A DNA stretch of 51,222 nt, taken from contig JAKSIM010000018.1 in NCBI GenBank assembly GCA_024398845.1, positions 1 to 51,222 on the forward strand, given 5' to 3'. Position numbers and translations under genes: made by a program. Origin of the DNA: Fibrobacter sp. (GTDB lineage Bacteria > Fibrobacterota > Fibrobacteria > Fibrobacterales > Fibrobacteraceae). Below are positions 33,899-43,150 of the stretch, in pieces (the first letter of the stretch is position 1; each line of letters opens with the position of its first letter). Below the pieces are notes generated by a model, which had not been told where the DNA came from, ran no database searches, and saw nothing but the letters and a program-made list of their open reading frames with translations.

Positions 33899-34714
33899 TT
33901 ATTCTTCTATGGGAGCCCCAGGCACAATCGGAAGCGGAGCAAACGGAGGTTCCAGCTCAATGCTAATGGGGCAATGATCAGAACCCATAACCGACTGATG
34001 AATACTGGAGTTGACGATATTCGGAACAAGCCCTTCATCGACAAAGGCATAATCCAAGCGCCACCCCACGTTGCGGCTACGGGCACCAAAGCGGTTACTC
34101 CACCAGGAATACATACCAGCCTCGTTCGGGTGGAATACGCGGAAGCTATCCACAAACCCATGTTCTACGTACTTGTCCATCCAGGCACGTTCAATAGGCA
34201 AAAAGCCGCTCACGTTCTCGTTTTCCTTAGGACGCGCAATATCGATTTCCTTGTGGCAGGTATTGTAGTCGCCCACGGTCACCACATGTTTGCCGTCATC
34301 GAGCCAGCGGTGGCAGTTTTCCAAAAAAGCGTCATAGAACCGGAGCTTGTAGTCCAGCCTGTCATCGCCACTGCCGCCATTGGGGAAATAGATTGAATTG
34401 AGCACCCAGTCGGGGAAAACCAGCTGCAACACGCGGCCTTCGTTATCGAATTCCTCGATATCAAAGCCGTAGTTGACGGCATCGGGTTCAATTTGTGAAA
34501 ATACGGCTACCCCGCTGTAACCTTTTTTGCGTTTGCAAGGATTCCAGTAACTAAAGTATCCGTCGATATTCTTAAGGGAATCAGGTATTTGGTCTTCGTC
34601 AGCACGGACCTCCTGCAAGCACAGGATGTCTGGTTTCGTTTGACTGAACCAGTCCTCAAAACCTTTTTTCATGGCTGAACGTAAACCGTTCACATTCCAG
34701 CTATATATGTTCAT
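33899..34714 (-). CDS. xthA: Exodeoxyribonuclease III / AP endonuclease
   Basis: Base-excision-repair AP endonuclease, 271 residues. It opens MNIYSWNVNGLRSAMKKG, the canonical ExoIII start, so the ATG at 34714 is preferred over one at 34804. Active-site motifs: LCLQEVRA (metal Glu), YSGVAVFS, VGDYNTCHKEIDIARP (Asp/Asn), RLDYAFVD and SDHCPISIEL (Asp-His). The gene faces potD tail to tail. TAGATTTG on the minus strand (34737-34730) may be its -10 element. Confidence 0.95.
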   Translation of the reverse strand: MNIYSWNVNGLRSAMKKGFEDWFSQTKPDILCLQEVRADEDQIPDSLKNIDGYFSYWNPCKRKKGYSGVAVFSQIEPDAVNYGFDIEEFDNEGRVLQLVFPDWVLNSIYFPNGGSGDDRLDYKLRFYDAFLENCHRWLDDGKHVVTVGDYNTCHKEIDIARPKENENVSGFLPIERAWMDKYVEHGFVDSFRVFHPNEAGMYSWWSNRFGARSRNVGWRLDYAFVDEGLVPNIVNSSIHQSVMGSDHCPISIELEPPFAPLPIVPGAPIEE

Positions 34715-34936
34715 TATGTACCGTGTACCCAAATCTAATCCAATACAAAGATAACTTTTTAAAACGGGACAAGCCGTTCCAATAATCATTTTTGGAGTAA
34801 CCACCTCTTTTTTTGCCTATTTACGCATTATTGTAATCAAATCTTTACACGAATGTACAAATTTTGATGGTTTCCACTATTTTTACAATTTTCTCACTTT
34901 TTATTCAAAAATAAATGCTTTTACCAAAGGATAAAT

Positions 34937-34944
34937 TATATTTG
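34937..34944 (+). promoter_or_regulatory. -10 element TATATTTG, probable leaderless transcript
   Basis: TATATTTG matches the TAnnTTTG form of -10 element known from Bacteroidota. Its TATATT ends 6 nt before the ATG at 34949, so transcription should start on or next to the ATG. The surrounding 34715-34948 gap is AT-rich and otherwise has no gene. Confidence 0.45.
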
Positions 34945-34948
34945 CAAT

Positions 34949-35548
34949 ATGAACTCATCTATTGTTGTAAAGCTTGCTCCTGTTTTTATGGCACTTTCCC
35001 TGCTTTCGGGCTGTGCCGGTACCTCCGAAGATACCTATGAAGTGCCTACGGACTTGCCACCCATTTGCCGCGATATTGATTTTTCCTCGAACCCCGATAT
35101 GCGTGAAGTTTGCGGCGTGCGCAAAGTCCACAACAAAGCCTATAAAAACATCCCTCAACAGAGATATCTTATTAAGCCAGCCGAAACTTCCATCGTGAAA
35201 ACCGGAAATGGCCTGGAACTCCGTTTCCAGAATTCGCTCCCCATTACCTTGGACGGTCCTATTGTCAACGACCTGGAATTCAGTCCGGACAAGCGTCTCG
35301 AAAAAATCGCAAACTCCTACGATTATCACGAAATCTTTTTGAAAGCCTCCAACGAGCGCCTCCGCATCTTCATGATGACCATCCCAACCGATGTGGGCAC
35401 CCGCTACAGCTTCTGTTTCCGCATTCCCGAAAAGAAGGGTAACGCAAGAACCCGTAACAGAGCCATGGGTAGCAACATTGAACAAATGAGTTGCGAAGAC
35501 TTCAAGCAAATCGTAGCCGCCGACCAGGCTAGCAAAAAAAAGAACTAG
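34949..35548 (+). CDS. Hypothetical lipoprotein
   Basis: 199 residues, family not recognised. Signal peptide with lipobox LLSGC (Cys about residue 23). The mature protein has two Cys pairs (PPICRDIDF, REVCGVRK; SFCFRIPEK, MSCEDF) and a beta-rich middle (LELRFQNSLPITLDGPIV). It has a Lys-rich C-terminus. No Shine-Dalgarno is seen; a -10 element close to the ATG suggests a leaderless mRNA. It stands alone with its own terminator. Confidence 0.7.
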   Translation: MNSSIVVKLAPVFMALSLLSGCAGTSEDTYEVPTDLPPICRDIDFSSNPDMREVCGVRKVHNKAYKNIPQQRYLIKPAETSIVKTGNGLELRFQNSLPITLDGPIVNDLEFSPDKRLEKIANSYDYHEIFLKASNERLRIFMMTIPTDVGTRYSFCFRIPEKKGNARTRNRAMGSNIEQMSCEDFKQIVAADQASKKKN

Positions 35549-35570
35549 TTAAAAACAAGTCTCGTTAAAA

Positions 35571-35599
35571 GCTGTCCATGTTTTATGGACAGTTTTTTT
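35571..35599 (+). terminator. Intrinsic terminator after the lipoprotein gene
   Basis: CTGTCCAT-GTTTT-ATGGACAG followed by seven T residues. Confidence 0.93.
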
Positions 35600-35651
35600 A
35601 TTTATGTTTTGTCGCGGCCCTCGCCTTTTTCTAAATTTGCGGGCAATACAA

Positions 35652-36542
35652 ATGACAACAGAAAGCAAATACATTCACAATGCACTTAAGCAGGTCCGCG
35701 TGGATACCGCGGTTTCCAACATCCAGGGATTCTCCATTTCTGGACTGGCGACCTACCTACAGTTCCCCGAGATGGACTTTTGCGTAGACATGGGAGAATG
35801 CCCGCTTTCTGCAACGCCAATGGACCACGTCTTTTTGACTCACGCCCACGGGGACCACGCCCGCTGCCTTATGCGTCACCACAGCCTGCGCAAAATGATG
35901 GGCGTCGAGCGAGACAGCGTTTATTACATGCCCGAATGCATTAGCGAAGGCGCCAAAGCCTGGATAAAGGCGGAAGCCATGTTCGAGGGCGTCGGCGAGG
36001 CCAAGTTCCGCTACCCGGAAATTGAACCCGTAAAGGCGGGCGAACGTTACCCGCTGCGTTACCGCAAGGATCTTGTGCTGGAACCGTTCGAAGTCAAGCA
36101 TTCCGTGCCCGCCATGGGAGCAACGATTTACCTGCACAAGCGCAAGCTCAAAGACGAGTACCTAGGGAAACTCCCCGAAGAAATCATACAGCTTCGCACT
36201 AGCGGCGTCGAAATCACCCGCGAAGTTTTTGACCCGCTCGTGAGCTTTATGGGCGATTGCCTGGGCGAAAGCCTTTTGGACAACGCAAGCGTTTTTCAAT
36301 CCAAGGTCCTGATTACCGAATGCACCTTTTTAGACGAAGGCGAAGAGGCCATGGCCCACAAAAAAGGCCACACGCACATCAGCAGCATTATTAAGGCCTT
36401 GAACGAACTTGGCGACCAAGTCAAGTGCGACAAAATTATCTTGAGCCATTTCTCCATGAAGTATTCCGAAAGGCATATTCAAGAAACGCTCGCCGAAAAA
36501 ATACCCGAAAAATTCAAGGAGAAAGTCGTCGCCTTTTTATAA
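35652..36542 (+). CDS. Metallo-beta-lactamase-fold hydrolase, RNase Z-like
   Basis: 296 residues. The zinc-binding motif is FLTHAHGDHARCL (HxHxDH), with KHSVPAMGATIYL and ILSHFSMKY supplying further metal His positions and FMGDCLGE a conserved Asp. ITECTFLDEGEEAMAHKKGH is close to the RNase Z region. The family includes tRNA 3'-end nucleases and other hydrolases; the arrangement favours an RNase Z-like function. I chose the ATG at 35652. TAAATTTG at 35632-35639 is a likely -10 element. Confidence 0.8.
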   Translation: MTTESKYIHNALKQVRVDTAVSNIQGFSISGLATYLQFPEMDFCVDMGECPLSATPMDHVFLTHAHGDHARCLMRHHSLRKMMGVERDSVYYMPECISEGAKAWIKAEAMFEGVGEAKFRYPEIEPVKAGERYPLRYRKDLVLEPFEVKHSVPAMGATIYLHKRKLKDEYLGKLPEEIIQLRTSGVEITREVFDPLVSFMGDCLGESLLDNASVFQSKVLITECTFLDEGEEAMAHKKGHTHISSIIKALNELGDQVKCDKIILSHFSMKYSERHIQETLAEKIPEKFKEKVVAFL

Positions 36543-36604
36543 AGCAAAATACAGCGCTGCACAAAGAACGACGCCCGAGATTCCAAATTCTTAATGAGAA
36601 ATTT

Positions 36605-37354
36605 ATGGCAGAAGAAATCCTGAACGAAGAAGCAGAAGAAAAAGTCGAAAAAGACGTCGTCATCCCGGAATTCTACCGAGACCTGACGCAAGACCCGAAA
36701 ATGAATGGCCTGTGGCACTACGTGTTCCGCACGAACGGCGACCGCAAGCCAATCAAGACTCCCGACGGCCTCCCGCACAAGCTGGACTTTAACTGGAAGG
36801 ACATGTTCAAAAACGAGAACGGCCACATCGAAGTGGAAATCGGAAGCGGCAAGGGCAACTTCATGACGGACTACGCCGAAAAGCATCCGGACTACTTTAT
36901 TATGGGTAGCGAATGGGACTTCACGTGGGCGGCCTTTGCGCACGAGCGCATGGAAAAGCGCGGCATCATCGCCCAAGGGAACGCCGCCATGCTCCGCGGG
37001 GACGTTTTCTACTTTTTGCGCGATGCAGTGAAAAGCAACACCGTGGACGCCTTCCACATGTACTTCCCGGATCCGTGGCCCAAGGAACGCCACCATAAGA
37101 ACCGTTTGCTTCGCCCAGACTTTCTCGATGAAGTCGCCCGCTGCCTAAAGCCCGGCAAGCGCATCTTCTACTGGGGCACCGACCACAAGGAATATAACGA
37201 AATCGCCCTCGAGACGTTTGACGCCTACCCCACCTGCAAAGTCATCGTGAGGAACACCGCCGAGCCCACCGAAGGCATCCAGACCGGTTTTGAACGCAAG
37301 TACAAAAAAGAAGGCCGACCGATATACAGAAGTATTATCGAATTCGAGAAATAA
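36605..37354 (+). CDS. trmB: tRNA (guanine-N7-)-methyltransferase
   Basis: SAM-dependent methylation of G46 in tRNA. 249 residues from MAEEILNEEAEEKVEKD; a longer in-frame start at 36425 would run through the end of the previous gene. SAM motif VEIGSGKGNFM, then MGSEWDF. The TrmB hallmark PDPWPKERHHKNRLLRPDFL is present. It ends with GIQTGFERKYKKEGRPIYR, typical of the family. The acidic N-terminal extension of about 25 residues is unusual but small. Confidence 0.94.
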   Translation: MAEEILNEEAEEKVEKDVVIPEFYRDLTQDPKMNGLWHYVFRTNGDRKPIKTPDGLPHKLDFNWKDMFKNENGHIEVEIGSGKGNFMTDYAEKHPDYFIMGSEWDFTWAAFAHERMEKRGIIAQGNAAMLRGDVFYFLRDAVKSNTVDAFHMYFPDPWPKERHHKNRLLRPDFLDEVARCLKPGKRIFYWGTDHKEYNEIALETFDAYPTCKVIVRNTAEPTEGIQTGFERKYKKEGRPIYRSIIEFEK

Positions 37355-37402
37355 GGCAAACGTCATATTTTGTCATTCGATTTTTTGTAGTTTTTTGTCG
37401 CT

Positions 37403-39052
37403 ATGTTAAAACAACTTTCTATCAATGGTTTTACTCTTATCGCCCAAGCCGAGGTACCCTTCCACGAGGGGTTCACGGCAATCACTGGCGAAACAGGCGC
37501 AGGCAAGTCCGTCCTTATGAAAGCGCTCCGCATGGTCTGCGGCGACAAGGCGCAAACGACCATGGTCCGCAACGGAGAAGAAAAAGCCGTTGTAGAAGGT
37601 GTTTTTGAAATTCAAAACGAGCCTCGCGTCAAAAAGATTCTTGAGCGGCTCGAAATCGACAGCGACGACGAACTCATCATCCGCAGAGAAATTCTCGGAA
37701 GCGGCAAAGGACGCGCCCGCGTCAACGGCGCCATCGTGAGCCTCAACGACCTGCAGGAGCTTGGCGAAGAACTCATCCAGGTTCACGGGCAAAGCGAACA
37801 GATTCTATTACGCGACACCCGCACCCACGCCCAGATGCTCGATGACTACGCCGGCAATGGAGAACGTCTCTCCGACTACGCCAAGGTTTGGGCCGAATGG
37901 AACGCAACGCTCGCAAAAATCGAGGAAACAGAGAATCGTGCCAAGGACCTCGCCGCTCAAAAGGATTTTTTGAAATTTCAGTTCGACGAACTTTCTAAGG
38001 CAAGCCTCAAGGATGGCGAAGAAGACGAATTGGAACAAAAGGTAAGCGTCGCAAGCAAGGGCGAAGCCGAACGCCACTACCTTGATGAAATCCAGGGGCT
38101 CCTGGGGGGTGAAAACGGCCTTCTGGACCAAGTCCAGATATTGCAGGCCAAAATGCGCGGGCTCGCCACAAAGATTCCGCACTACGAAGAAGAACTGACA
38201 AGCCTCCTCGAAGTCGCCGACCCGTTCGAAAGCATTTGCAAAGACCTTATGCGCCTCTCGCCGGCAAAATCCCTCTCGCCAGCCGAAATCGATCGCGCCA
38301 ACTCGAGAATCGCGCAAATTCAAAAACTCAAGCGCAAGTACCGCACCAATGTCGCAGGGCTTATCGCACTCACGGAACAGCGCAAAAATGAACTCAACAG
38401 CCTCGACAACCTGGATTCGGACCTCGAGGAACTTGGGCGAATAGCGGCCAAGAATAAGGCCGAACTAGAAAAACTCGCTCAGGAGCTCTCGCAAAAACGT
38501 ATCGAGGCGGCCCAGAAATTCGACAATGCCGTTCAAGGCTTCTTGCACAACCTCGGCATGCCCAAAGCCATCTTCAAGACGAGCATCGAAACGCAGGCAC
38601 TCGGGCCAAACGGCGCCGACCGCATTGAATTTTTACTCGCACCGAACCCAGGCGAAGGCGAAAAATCCCTACAGAAAGCCGTTTCGGGCGGTGAACTTTC
38701 ACGTGTTTTACTAGCCATCAAGAGCGTCATGGCTGAACTCGACAAAATTCCTTTACTAATTTTTGACGAAGTAGATTCTGGAATTTCGGGAGAAGTCGGA
38801 AACAGCATCGGAGATGCCCTTCGCGACCTCGGCAAGCACCACCAGGTGCTTACCATCACCCACCTCCACCAGGTGGCCAGTCGCGCAAGGAATCAACTCG
38901 CTGTTAGCAAAAAAGAAATTGAAGGCCGCACGTTCACGTCCATCCGGGACTTGGACCGCGAAGGCCGCATAGACGAACTTGTTCGCATGCTCGGCGGTGA
39001 ATCCGAAACCGTACGCGAGCACGCCAAACAACTATTGGAGAATAACCAATGA
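37403..39052 (+). CDS. recN: DNA repair protein RecN
   Basis: SMC-like ATPase in double-strand break repair, 549 residues. N-terminal Walker A ITGETGAGKSVLMKALRM, the RecN signature VHGQSEQILLRDTRTHAQML (HGQxxxQxLL), a central coiled coil (about 150-400), the C-terminal signature AVSGGELSRVLLAIKSV and Walker B LLIFDEVDSGISGE. It overlaps pgsA by 4 nt. No lexA-type box was identified upstream. Confidence 0.96.
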   Translation: MLKQLSINGFTLIAQAEVPFHEGFTAITGETGAGKSVLMKALRMVCGDKAQTTMVRNGEEKAVVEGVFEIQNEPRVKKILERLEIDSDDELIIRREILGSGKGRARVNGAIVSLNDLQELGEELIQVHGQSEQILLRDTRTHAQMLDDYAGNGERLSDYAKVWAEWNATLAKIEETENRAKDLAAQKDFLKFQFDELSKASLKDGEEDELEQKVSVASKGEAERHYLDEIQGLLGGENGLLDQVQILQAKMRGLATKIPHYEEELTSLLEVADPFESICKDLMRLSPAKSLSPAEIDRANSRIAQIQKLKRKYRTNVAGLIALTEQRKNELNSLDNLDSDLEELGRIAAKNKAELEKLAQELSQKRIEAAQKFDNAVQGFLHNLGMPKAIFKTSIETQALGPNGADRIEFLLAPNPGEGEKSLQKAVSGGELSRVLLAIKSVMAELDKIPLLIFDEVDSGISGEVGNSIGDALRDLGKHHQVLTITHLHQVASRARNQLAVSKKEIEGRTFTSIRDLDREGRIDELVRMLGGESETVREHAKQLLENNQ

Positions 39053-40203
39053 GCGAAAAACCATCTGATGTCCGCTGGCGCAGTCGTGTCTGGAGCATAC
39101 TCAGGGCCATCGTTTTTATATGTGTGATTGTTTTTATTTGGCTAGGCATGAACAGATCCGCCTGCGCCTTTGTCGTTATCGCCCTCATGATGGGCTGGGT
39201 AAACCTTTACCAGCTTCGCAGCCAGGAAATCGAAAAACCTTACTATAAGCTGTGGCTAAATATTGTAGACGGGCTTCTATCGCTCGCCGTGATGTTGAGC
39301 ATTTTCTTTCGCGACCTTTACCACTCCGAGAATGTCGAAAAATTGCTCGGCATCGGTTGCGCCTTTATTCTCGGCCGCCTCATTGCCCACACATTGTTTA
39401 GCCTAGGCGTGCTTCGCGAAGGCAAAAAGCTCCCGCAAAAACGTCGTTGGGCAAAACTCGCAAACATCGCGACCACCATCACGATGGGCGTTTACCTGCT
39501 CAACCTCGAAGACTACAAACAAATTTGCATGGTGGCGACAATCCTCCTGATTAGCGCAGCCATGGTCGCCTACGCCTACTGGTACTACCGCGACCCGGCC
39601 CACCGCAAGCCGCTCTCCATTGCAAGCCAGCTCACCATGAGCCGCATTGTACTCACGCCATTCTTCCTTTGGGTATTCTTCTACGACAACGATTTGGACT
39701 ACAGCAACAACAGCGTTGTCTTCAAGGTTCTCGCCCTCGTCATGGTTCTTGGCTTTATGCTCACCGACTTTTTAGACGGTAAGCTCGCTCGTTCCATGGG
39801 CGAAGTAAGCACTCTCGGCAAATACCTCGATCCGTTTAGCGACAAGATTTCGAACATGACGATTTTCATGTGCTTTATCGCCACGGGTTACGCCCCCGTA
39901 TGGATGGTCGCACTCATTTATTTCCGCGAGTCCAGCGTCGAAACGCTCCGCACGCTCGCTGCAAGCGAAGGCATGATTATGCCGGCACGCCGCAGTGGCA
40001 AATGGAAAACGGCATTGCAAGGCATTGGCATTGTCGCAATTCTCCTTGGAGCCATTGATCCCGTACGCGCCTTGATTCCGGGCTTCGAGAATTTATGGGC
40101 TACCTTTCCCACAATCGTCATGGGAATCATCACCACAATTACGATTGTGAGCGGCATAGACTATTTCGTTTCAAGCAAGCATATTCTGCAGAAATTCGTT
40201 TAA
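39049..40203 (+). CDS. pgsA: CDP-alcohol phosphatidyltransferase (PgsA-like) with membrane N-terminal extension
   Basis: Makes phosphatidylglycerophosphate, or a related head group, from CDP-diacylglycerol. 384 residues, about twice the typical 180-200. The catalytic motif D(x)2DG(x)2AR(x)8G(x)3D(x)3D is complete in DFLDGKLARSMGEVSTLGKY followed by LDPFSDK. The extra N-terminal 180 residues contain five or six hydrophobic helices and are not a recognised domain. Start codon overlaps recN by 4 nt (ATGA). Confidence 0.85.
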   Translation: MSEKPSDVRWRSRVWSILRAIVFICVIVFIWLGMNRSACAFVVIALMMGWVNLYQLRSQEIEKPYYKLWLNIVDGLLSLAVMLSIFFRDLYHSENVEKLLGIGCAFILGRLIAHTLFSLGVLREGKKLPQKRRWAKLANIATTITMGVYLLNLEDYKQICMVATILLISAAMVAYAYWYYRDPAHRKPLSIASQLTMSRIVLTPFFLWVFFYDNDLDYSNNSVVFKVLALVMVLGFMLTDFLDGKLARSMGEVSTLGKYLDPFSDKISNMTIFMCFIATGYAPVWMVALIYFRESSVETLRTLAASEGMIMPARRSGKWKTALQGIGIVAILLGAIDPVRALIPGFENLWATFPTIVMGIITTITIVSGIDYFVSSKHILQKFV

Positions 40204-40242
40204 AAAGCAAGTTTTACGTAATCAAAAAAGCACAAAAAAACC

Positions 40243-40271
40243 TTGCCAGATTCGAGATTTTTTTCTATATA
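40243..40271 (+). promoter_or_regulatory. Promoter of the initiator tRNA gene
   Basis: TTGCCA (40243-40248), 17-nt spacer, TATATA (40266-40271). The tRNA begins 15 nt downstream. Confidence 0.7.
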
Positions 40272-40285
40272 TGGAACATCCTCGA

Positions 40286-40359
<74 letters not shown>

Positions 40360-40361
40360 CT

Positions 40362-40395
40362 AAAAAAACTCGGTTTACAAACCGAGTTTTTTTTT
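40362..40395 (+). terminator. Intrinsic terminator after the initiator tRNA
   Basis: ACTCGGTT-TACA-AACCGAGT followed by nine T residues. Confidence 0.95.
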
Positions 40396-40433
40396 GCAAA
40401 AATCACAAACCAGAATGATTTGCGCTAATTAAA

Positions 40434-42764
40434 TCACTCCGGATATGCGCAACAGCGGAACCCGATAGACGAGGATCTGTAGAAAGCAGCCGCCTTCCTA
40501 TACTCGAGCCTTTCCTTTTTGAGGAATACGACTTCAATGTGGTCCGGAACATAAACCAGCGAACCTGCAATTTCAGCAAGCCACTCGTCACCGCCCTTCT
40601 TATATTCAGAATACAGGGCATAATCCATTCCAAGAGAATTCCCGTTGGAATCCTGCACAGCAAAGAACTGCAGTGAATCCTTGAAATCCTTCTGGGTCAA
40701 AATCTTGTAGAGTGTACGAGAGGTATCCGCAACAAATACCGTATCGACCTTAGCGCCTTCACGGTAGAGATATACAGAATCCTTGGTGTAATCAAGTCGC
40801 GTATAGTACGGGAAGAACCTATTGGTACACAGCGCCATGGATTCACGGTCCATACCGGTGAACACCCTGTAGCTAGCGCCCTTGAGAACTTGCAACGTAT
40901 CTTTAGAGCGTCCAACCACCCATTCCTGAAGTTGGCCAGGCATATCACGCGTACCCATTGGGTTCAAGCAACGGGAATCACGCTTTGTTGCATCAAAAGC
41001 CGTAACGGAATCGTTGGTAGCGACATTGCAATAGAAGAACAAATACTCCGAGGACCCTCTGTCAAATTCCTCGACAACGCCATACGAATGCGTCCCTCCT
41101 GCTAGGCAAACCTGTTCCCAATCGCGTTCACTGCAGAGTTCGACTTTGAAACCATCGGCTTCAATAGCCTCGCAAGCGGCCATGGCTTCGGAATGCAGGA
41201 CATTTACAACAAATTCACCGGATTCGTTTTGATGCTCCATGCGTTCCATACAGAATACGGACGACGTATCTGAAGCACGTACCGGAACAAATCCATCGGG
41301 GCAGGTAACCTCGCTCGCCAACGAACCTGGAGAAACAACAATGGTATCAACCAAGGCTGCCGAATAATAGCCAGACTTATCAACCGAGCGAATGCGAAGT
41401 ATAAGCGTATCGCCAGGAGACACTCGCCAAATGGTATCCGTCACAAAGGTTCCCGTGGCCGACACAGCCATGGTATCGCCCTTCGGGGTGTACAATTTAG
41501 CATAGCGGCCTGATCCACCAACGTCAGAATAAGCAATCCATTTTTTGTTGATGGCGTCATAATGTTCTACAACATACGAAGCGACCGTATCGTAACACAT
41601 TTCAAAAATGCAACCGGAGGGGATAGTCAAAACGGAATCCACATCAATAATATCGCCAACTTCAAGAGGATCTACGCTGCGGCTCCAGAAGATTCTCAAG
41701 CGGTTATTGCTGTCAAGACGAGCCATTCCCGGGAAAAGCGTATCTTCGATTGTAAAGATCTTGGTCGGCATCAAGGGCGCAATGGAGTCCGTCGTAATGA
41801 AGAGTTCGCCTTTCTCGACTGTAGCAAGTCCCTCGTTACCCGAGGAATTACCGCTTGAATCCCATGAAGACAAACTAACGGTGTACTTGGTCATGCTACG
41901 AAGGCCCTCGACAGTCATGCGAAAACGGTTCAAGGAATCGTTCTCTAAGCTATAGCCCTTTCCATCAATTACCACAAGGCGCAAGTAATTCTTGACATTG
42001 TTTCCATGAGAAACGGTATCGATCCAAACAGAATCGCCATCGCGACGCACACGGGCATGACGTTTAAAGAATTCCTCGCCCGTAGAATCTACGCCGTCCG
42101 GAGTTTCAAGCTTGATTTTCAGGTCGCGCAAATCTTCGCCAGTGTCTTCGGACCAAAGCACCAGATTGTAGCCCACAATGGGTCCAGAAAGTTCAGACGG
42201 CTTATAGAAATCCGTCTGGTCCGTCGGGCGATCCCATTCGAGCAAAACACCCGTCGTCCACACGGAATCGCGCAAGTCCACTCGGGATGGAGGAATGTCG
42301 TCGCCAAAATGCAAATACACATGCTGCACGGAACCATTGCTCGCATCATCGCCATATTCGCAGAAAATCGCCACGTGAACGCTATCGTAGGTATCCACGT
42401 AATCAGCGACAAGCTTCGTCATATCTATGGTATCGTACAGTGCAGTCGTCTTGGGGGAATATTCAAAGTAGGCATCCGCCTTTTCGAGTTGGTCGGAATT
42501 CACAGCCTTGGAAGTGTCATCCATTACTTCGTCACCAACCCACACATAAATGCCTTCAAGCTCATCCGTCATCATCGGGTAATGGAAGCGCACCTGGTAA
42601 CAGGAGGCTCCGCTGTCCGCCTTCGAAGGGCACGTGCGCAACACGGTGATTTCGGTCGCTTCACGTTCAAAAAGGTACTCAATACTGGAATCGTCGTCGG
42701 AGCACGCAAAAAACGCAACCGACAGAGCGATTAGCAAATTCAGTTTCAAAAGACTCTTCAACAT
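40434..42764 (-). CDS. Lipoprotein with fibronectin-like region and C-terminal FGE-sulfatase-like domain
   Basis: 776 residues from the ATG at 42764. Signal peptide with lipobox FFAC (Cys about residue 21) followed by SDDDSS. The middle 400 residues are beta-rich (RSMTKYTVSLSSWDSSGNSS looks fibronectin-III-like). From about 510 the sequence CPDGFVPV, then FCMERMEH, MAACEAIEADGFKVELCSER, DWEQVCLAGG and the terminal GFRCC resembles the formylglycine-generating-enzyme/sulfatase-modifying fold, as in many Fibrobacter surface proteins. A catalytic role is doubtful; carbohydrate binding or structure is as likely. TAAATT lies 8 nt upstream of the ATG and there is no ribosome site. Confidence 0.75.
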   Translation of the reverse strand: MLKSLLKLNLLIALSVAFFACSDDDSSIEYLFEREATEITVLRTCPSKADSGASCYQVRFHYPMMTDELEGIYVWVGDEVMDDTSKAVNSDQLEKADAYFEYSPKTTALYDTIDMTKLVADYVDTYDSVHVAIFCEYGDDASNGSVQHVYLHFGDDIPPSRVDLRDSVWTTGVLLEWDRPTDQTDFYKPSELSGPIVGYNLVLWSEDTGEDLRDLKIKLETPDGVDSTGEEFFKRHARVRRDGDSVWIDTVSHGNNVKNYLRLVVIDGKGYSLENDSLNRFRMTVEGLRSMTKYTVSLSSWDSSGNSSGNEGLATVEKGELFITTDSIAPLMPTKIFTIEDTLFPGMARLDSNNRLRIFWSRSVDPLEVGDIIDVDSVLTIPSGCIFEMCYDTVASYVVEHYDAINKKWIAYSDVGGSGRYAKLYTPKGDTMAVSATGTFVTDTIWRVSPGDTLILRIRSVDKSGYYSAALVDTIVVSPGSLASEVTCPDGFVPVRASDTSSVFCMERMEHQNESGEFVVNVLHSEAMAACEAIEADGFKVELCSERDWEQVCLAGGTHSYGVVEEFDRGSSEYLFFYCNVATNDSVTAFDATKRDSRCLNPMGTRDMPGQLQEWVVGRSKDTLQVLKGASYRVFTGMDRESMALCTNRFFPYYTRLDYTKDSVYLYREGAKVDTVFVADTSRTLYKILTQKDFKDSLQFFAVQDSNGNSLGMDYALYSEYKKGGDEWLAEIAGSLVYVPDHIEVVFLKKERLEYRKAAAFYRSSSIGFRCCAYPE

Positions 42765-42820
42765 ACATATATAATTTAGCAAATTCAAGTTCCCTATACG
42801 AGGCAACGGCGCAGTATAAA

Positions 42821-42850
42821 AAAGAAAACCGGACGTTTTCACGTCCGGCT
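42821..42850 (-). terminator. Intrinsic terminator after rpmA
   Basis: On the minus strand, CCGGACGT-GAAA-ACGTCCGG followed by TTTTCTTT. Confidence 0.85.
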
Positions 42851-42886
42851 TTCAATTTCGACTCAAGCGAGAGCTAATTACGAGAA

Positions 42887-43147
42887 TTAGTTTTCTTCCG
42901 GGTAAACGGAGACCTTCTGGCGCTTGGCATCGAGGCGTTCGAACTTCACGACGCCATCAACGAGGGAGAACAAGGTGAAGTCCTTGCCCATGCCGACATT
43001 GTTGCCGCTGTGGAAGTGAGAACCGCGCTGACGAACGATGATGTTGCCAGCCTTGACGACTTCGCCTGCGTACTTCTTAACACCAAGATACTTGGCGTTA
43101 CTGTCGCGGCCATTACGTACGGAACCTTGACCTTTCTTATGTGCCAT
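42887..43147 (-). CDS. rpmA: 50S ribosomal protein L27
   Basis: 86 residues, standard length. It begins [19 protein letters not shown] and continues [20 protein letters not shown] and [19 protein letters not shown], all canonical L27. The N-terminal tail reaches the peptidyl transferase centre; no cleavable N-terminal extension (as in Firmicutes) is present. It lies 3 nt after rplU. A terminator follows. Confidence 0.98.
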   Translation of the reverse strand: MAHKKGQGSVRNGRDSNAKYLGVKKYAGEVVKAGNIIVRQRGSHFHSGNNVGMGKDFTLFSLVDGVVKFERLDAKRQKVSVYPEEN

Positions 43148-43150
43148 GGA

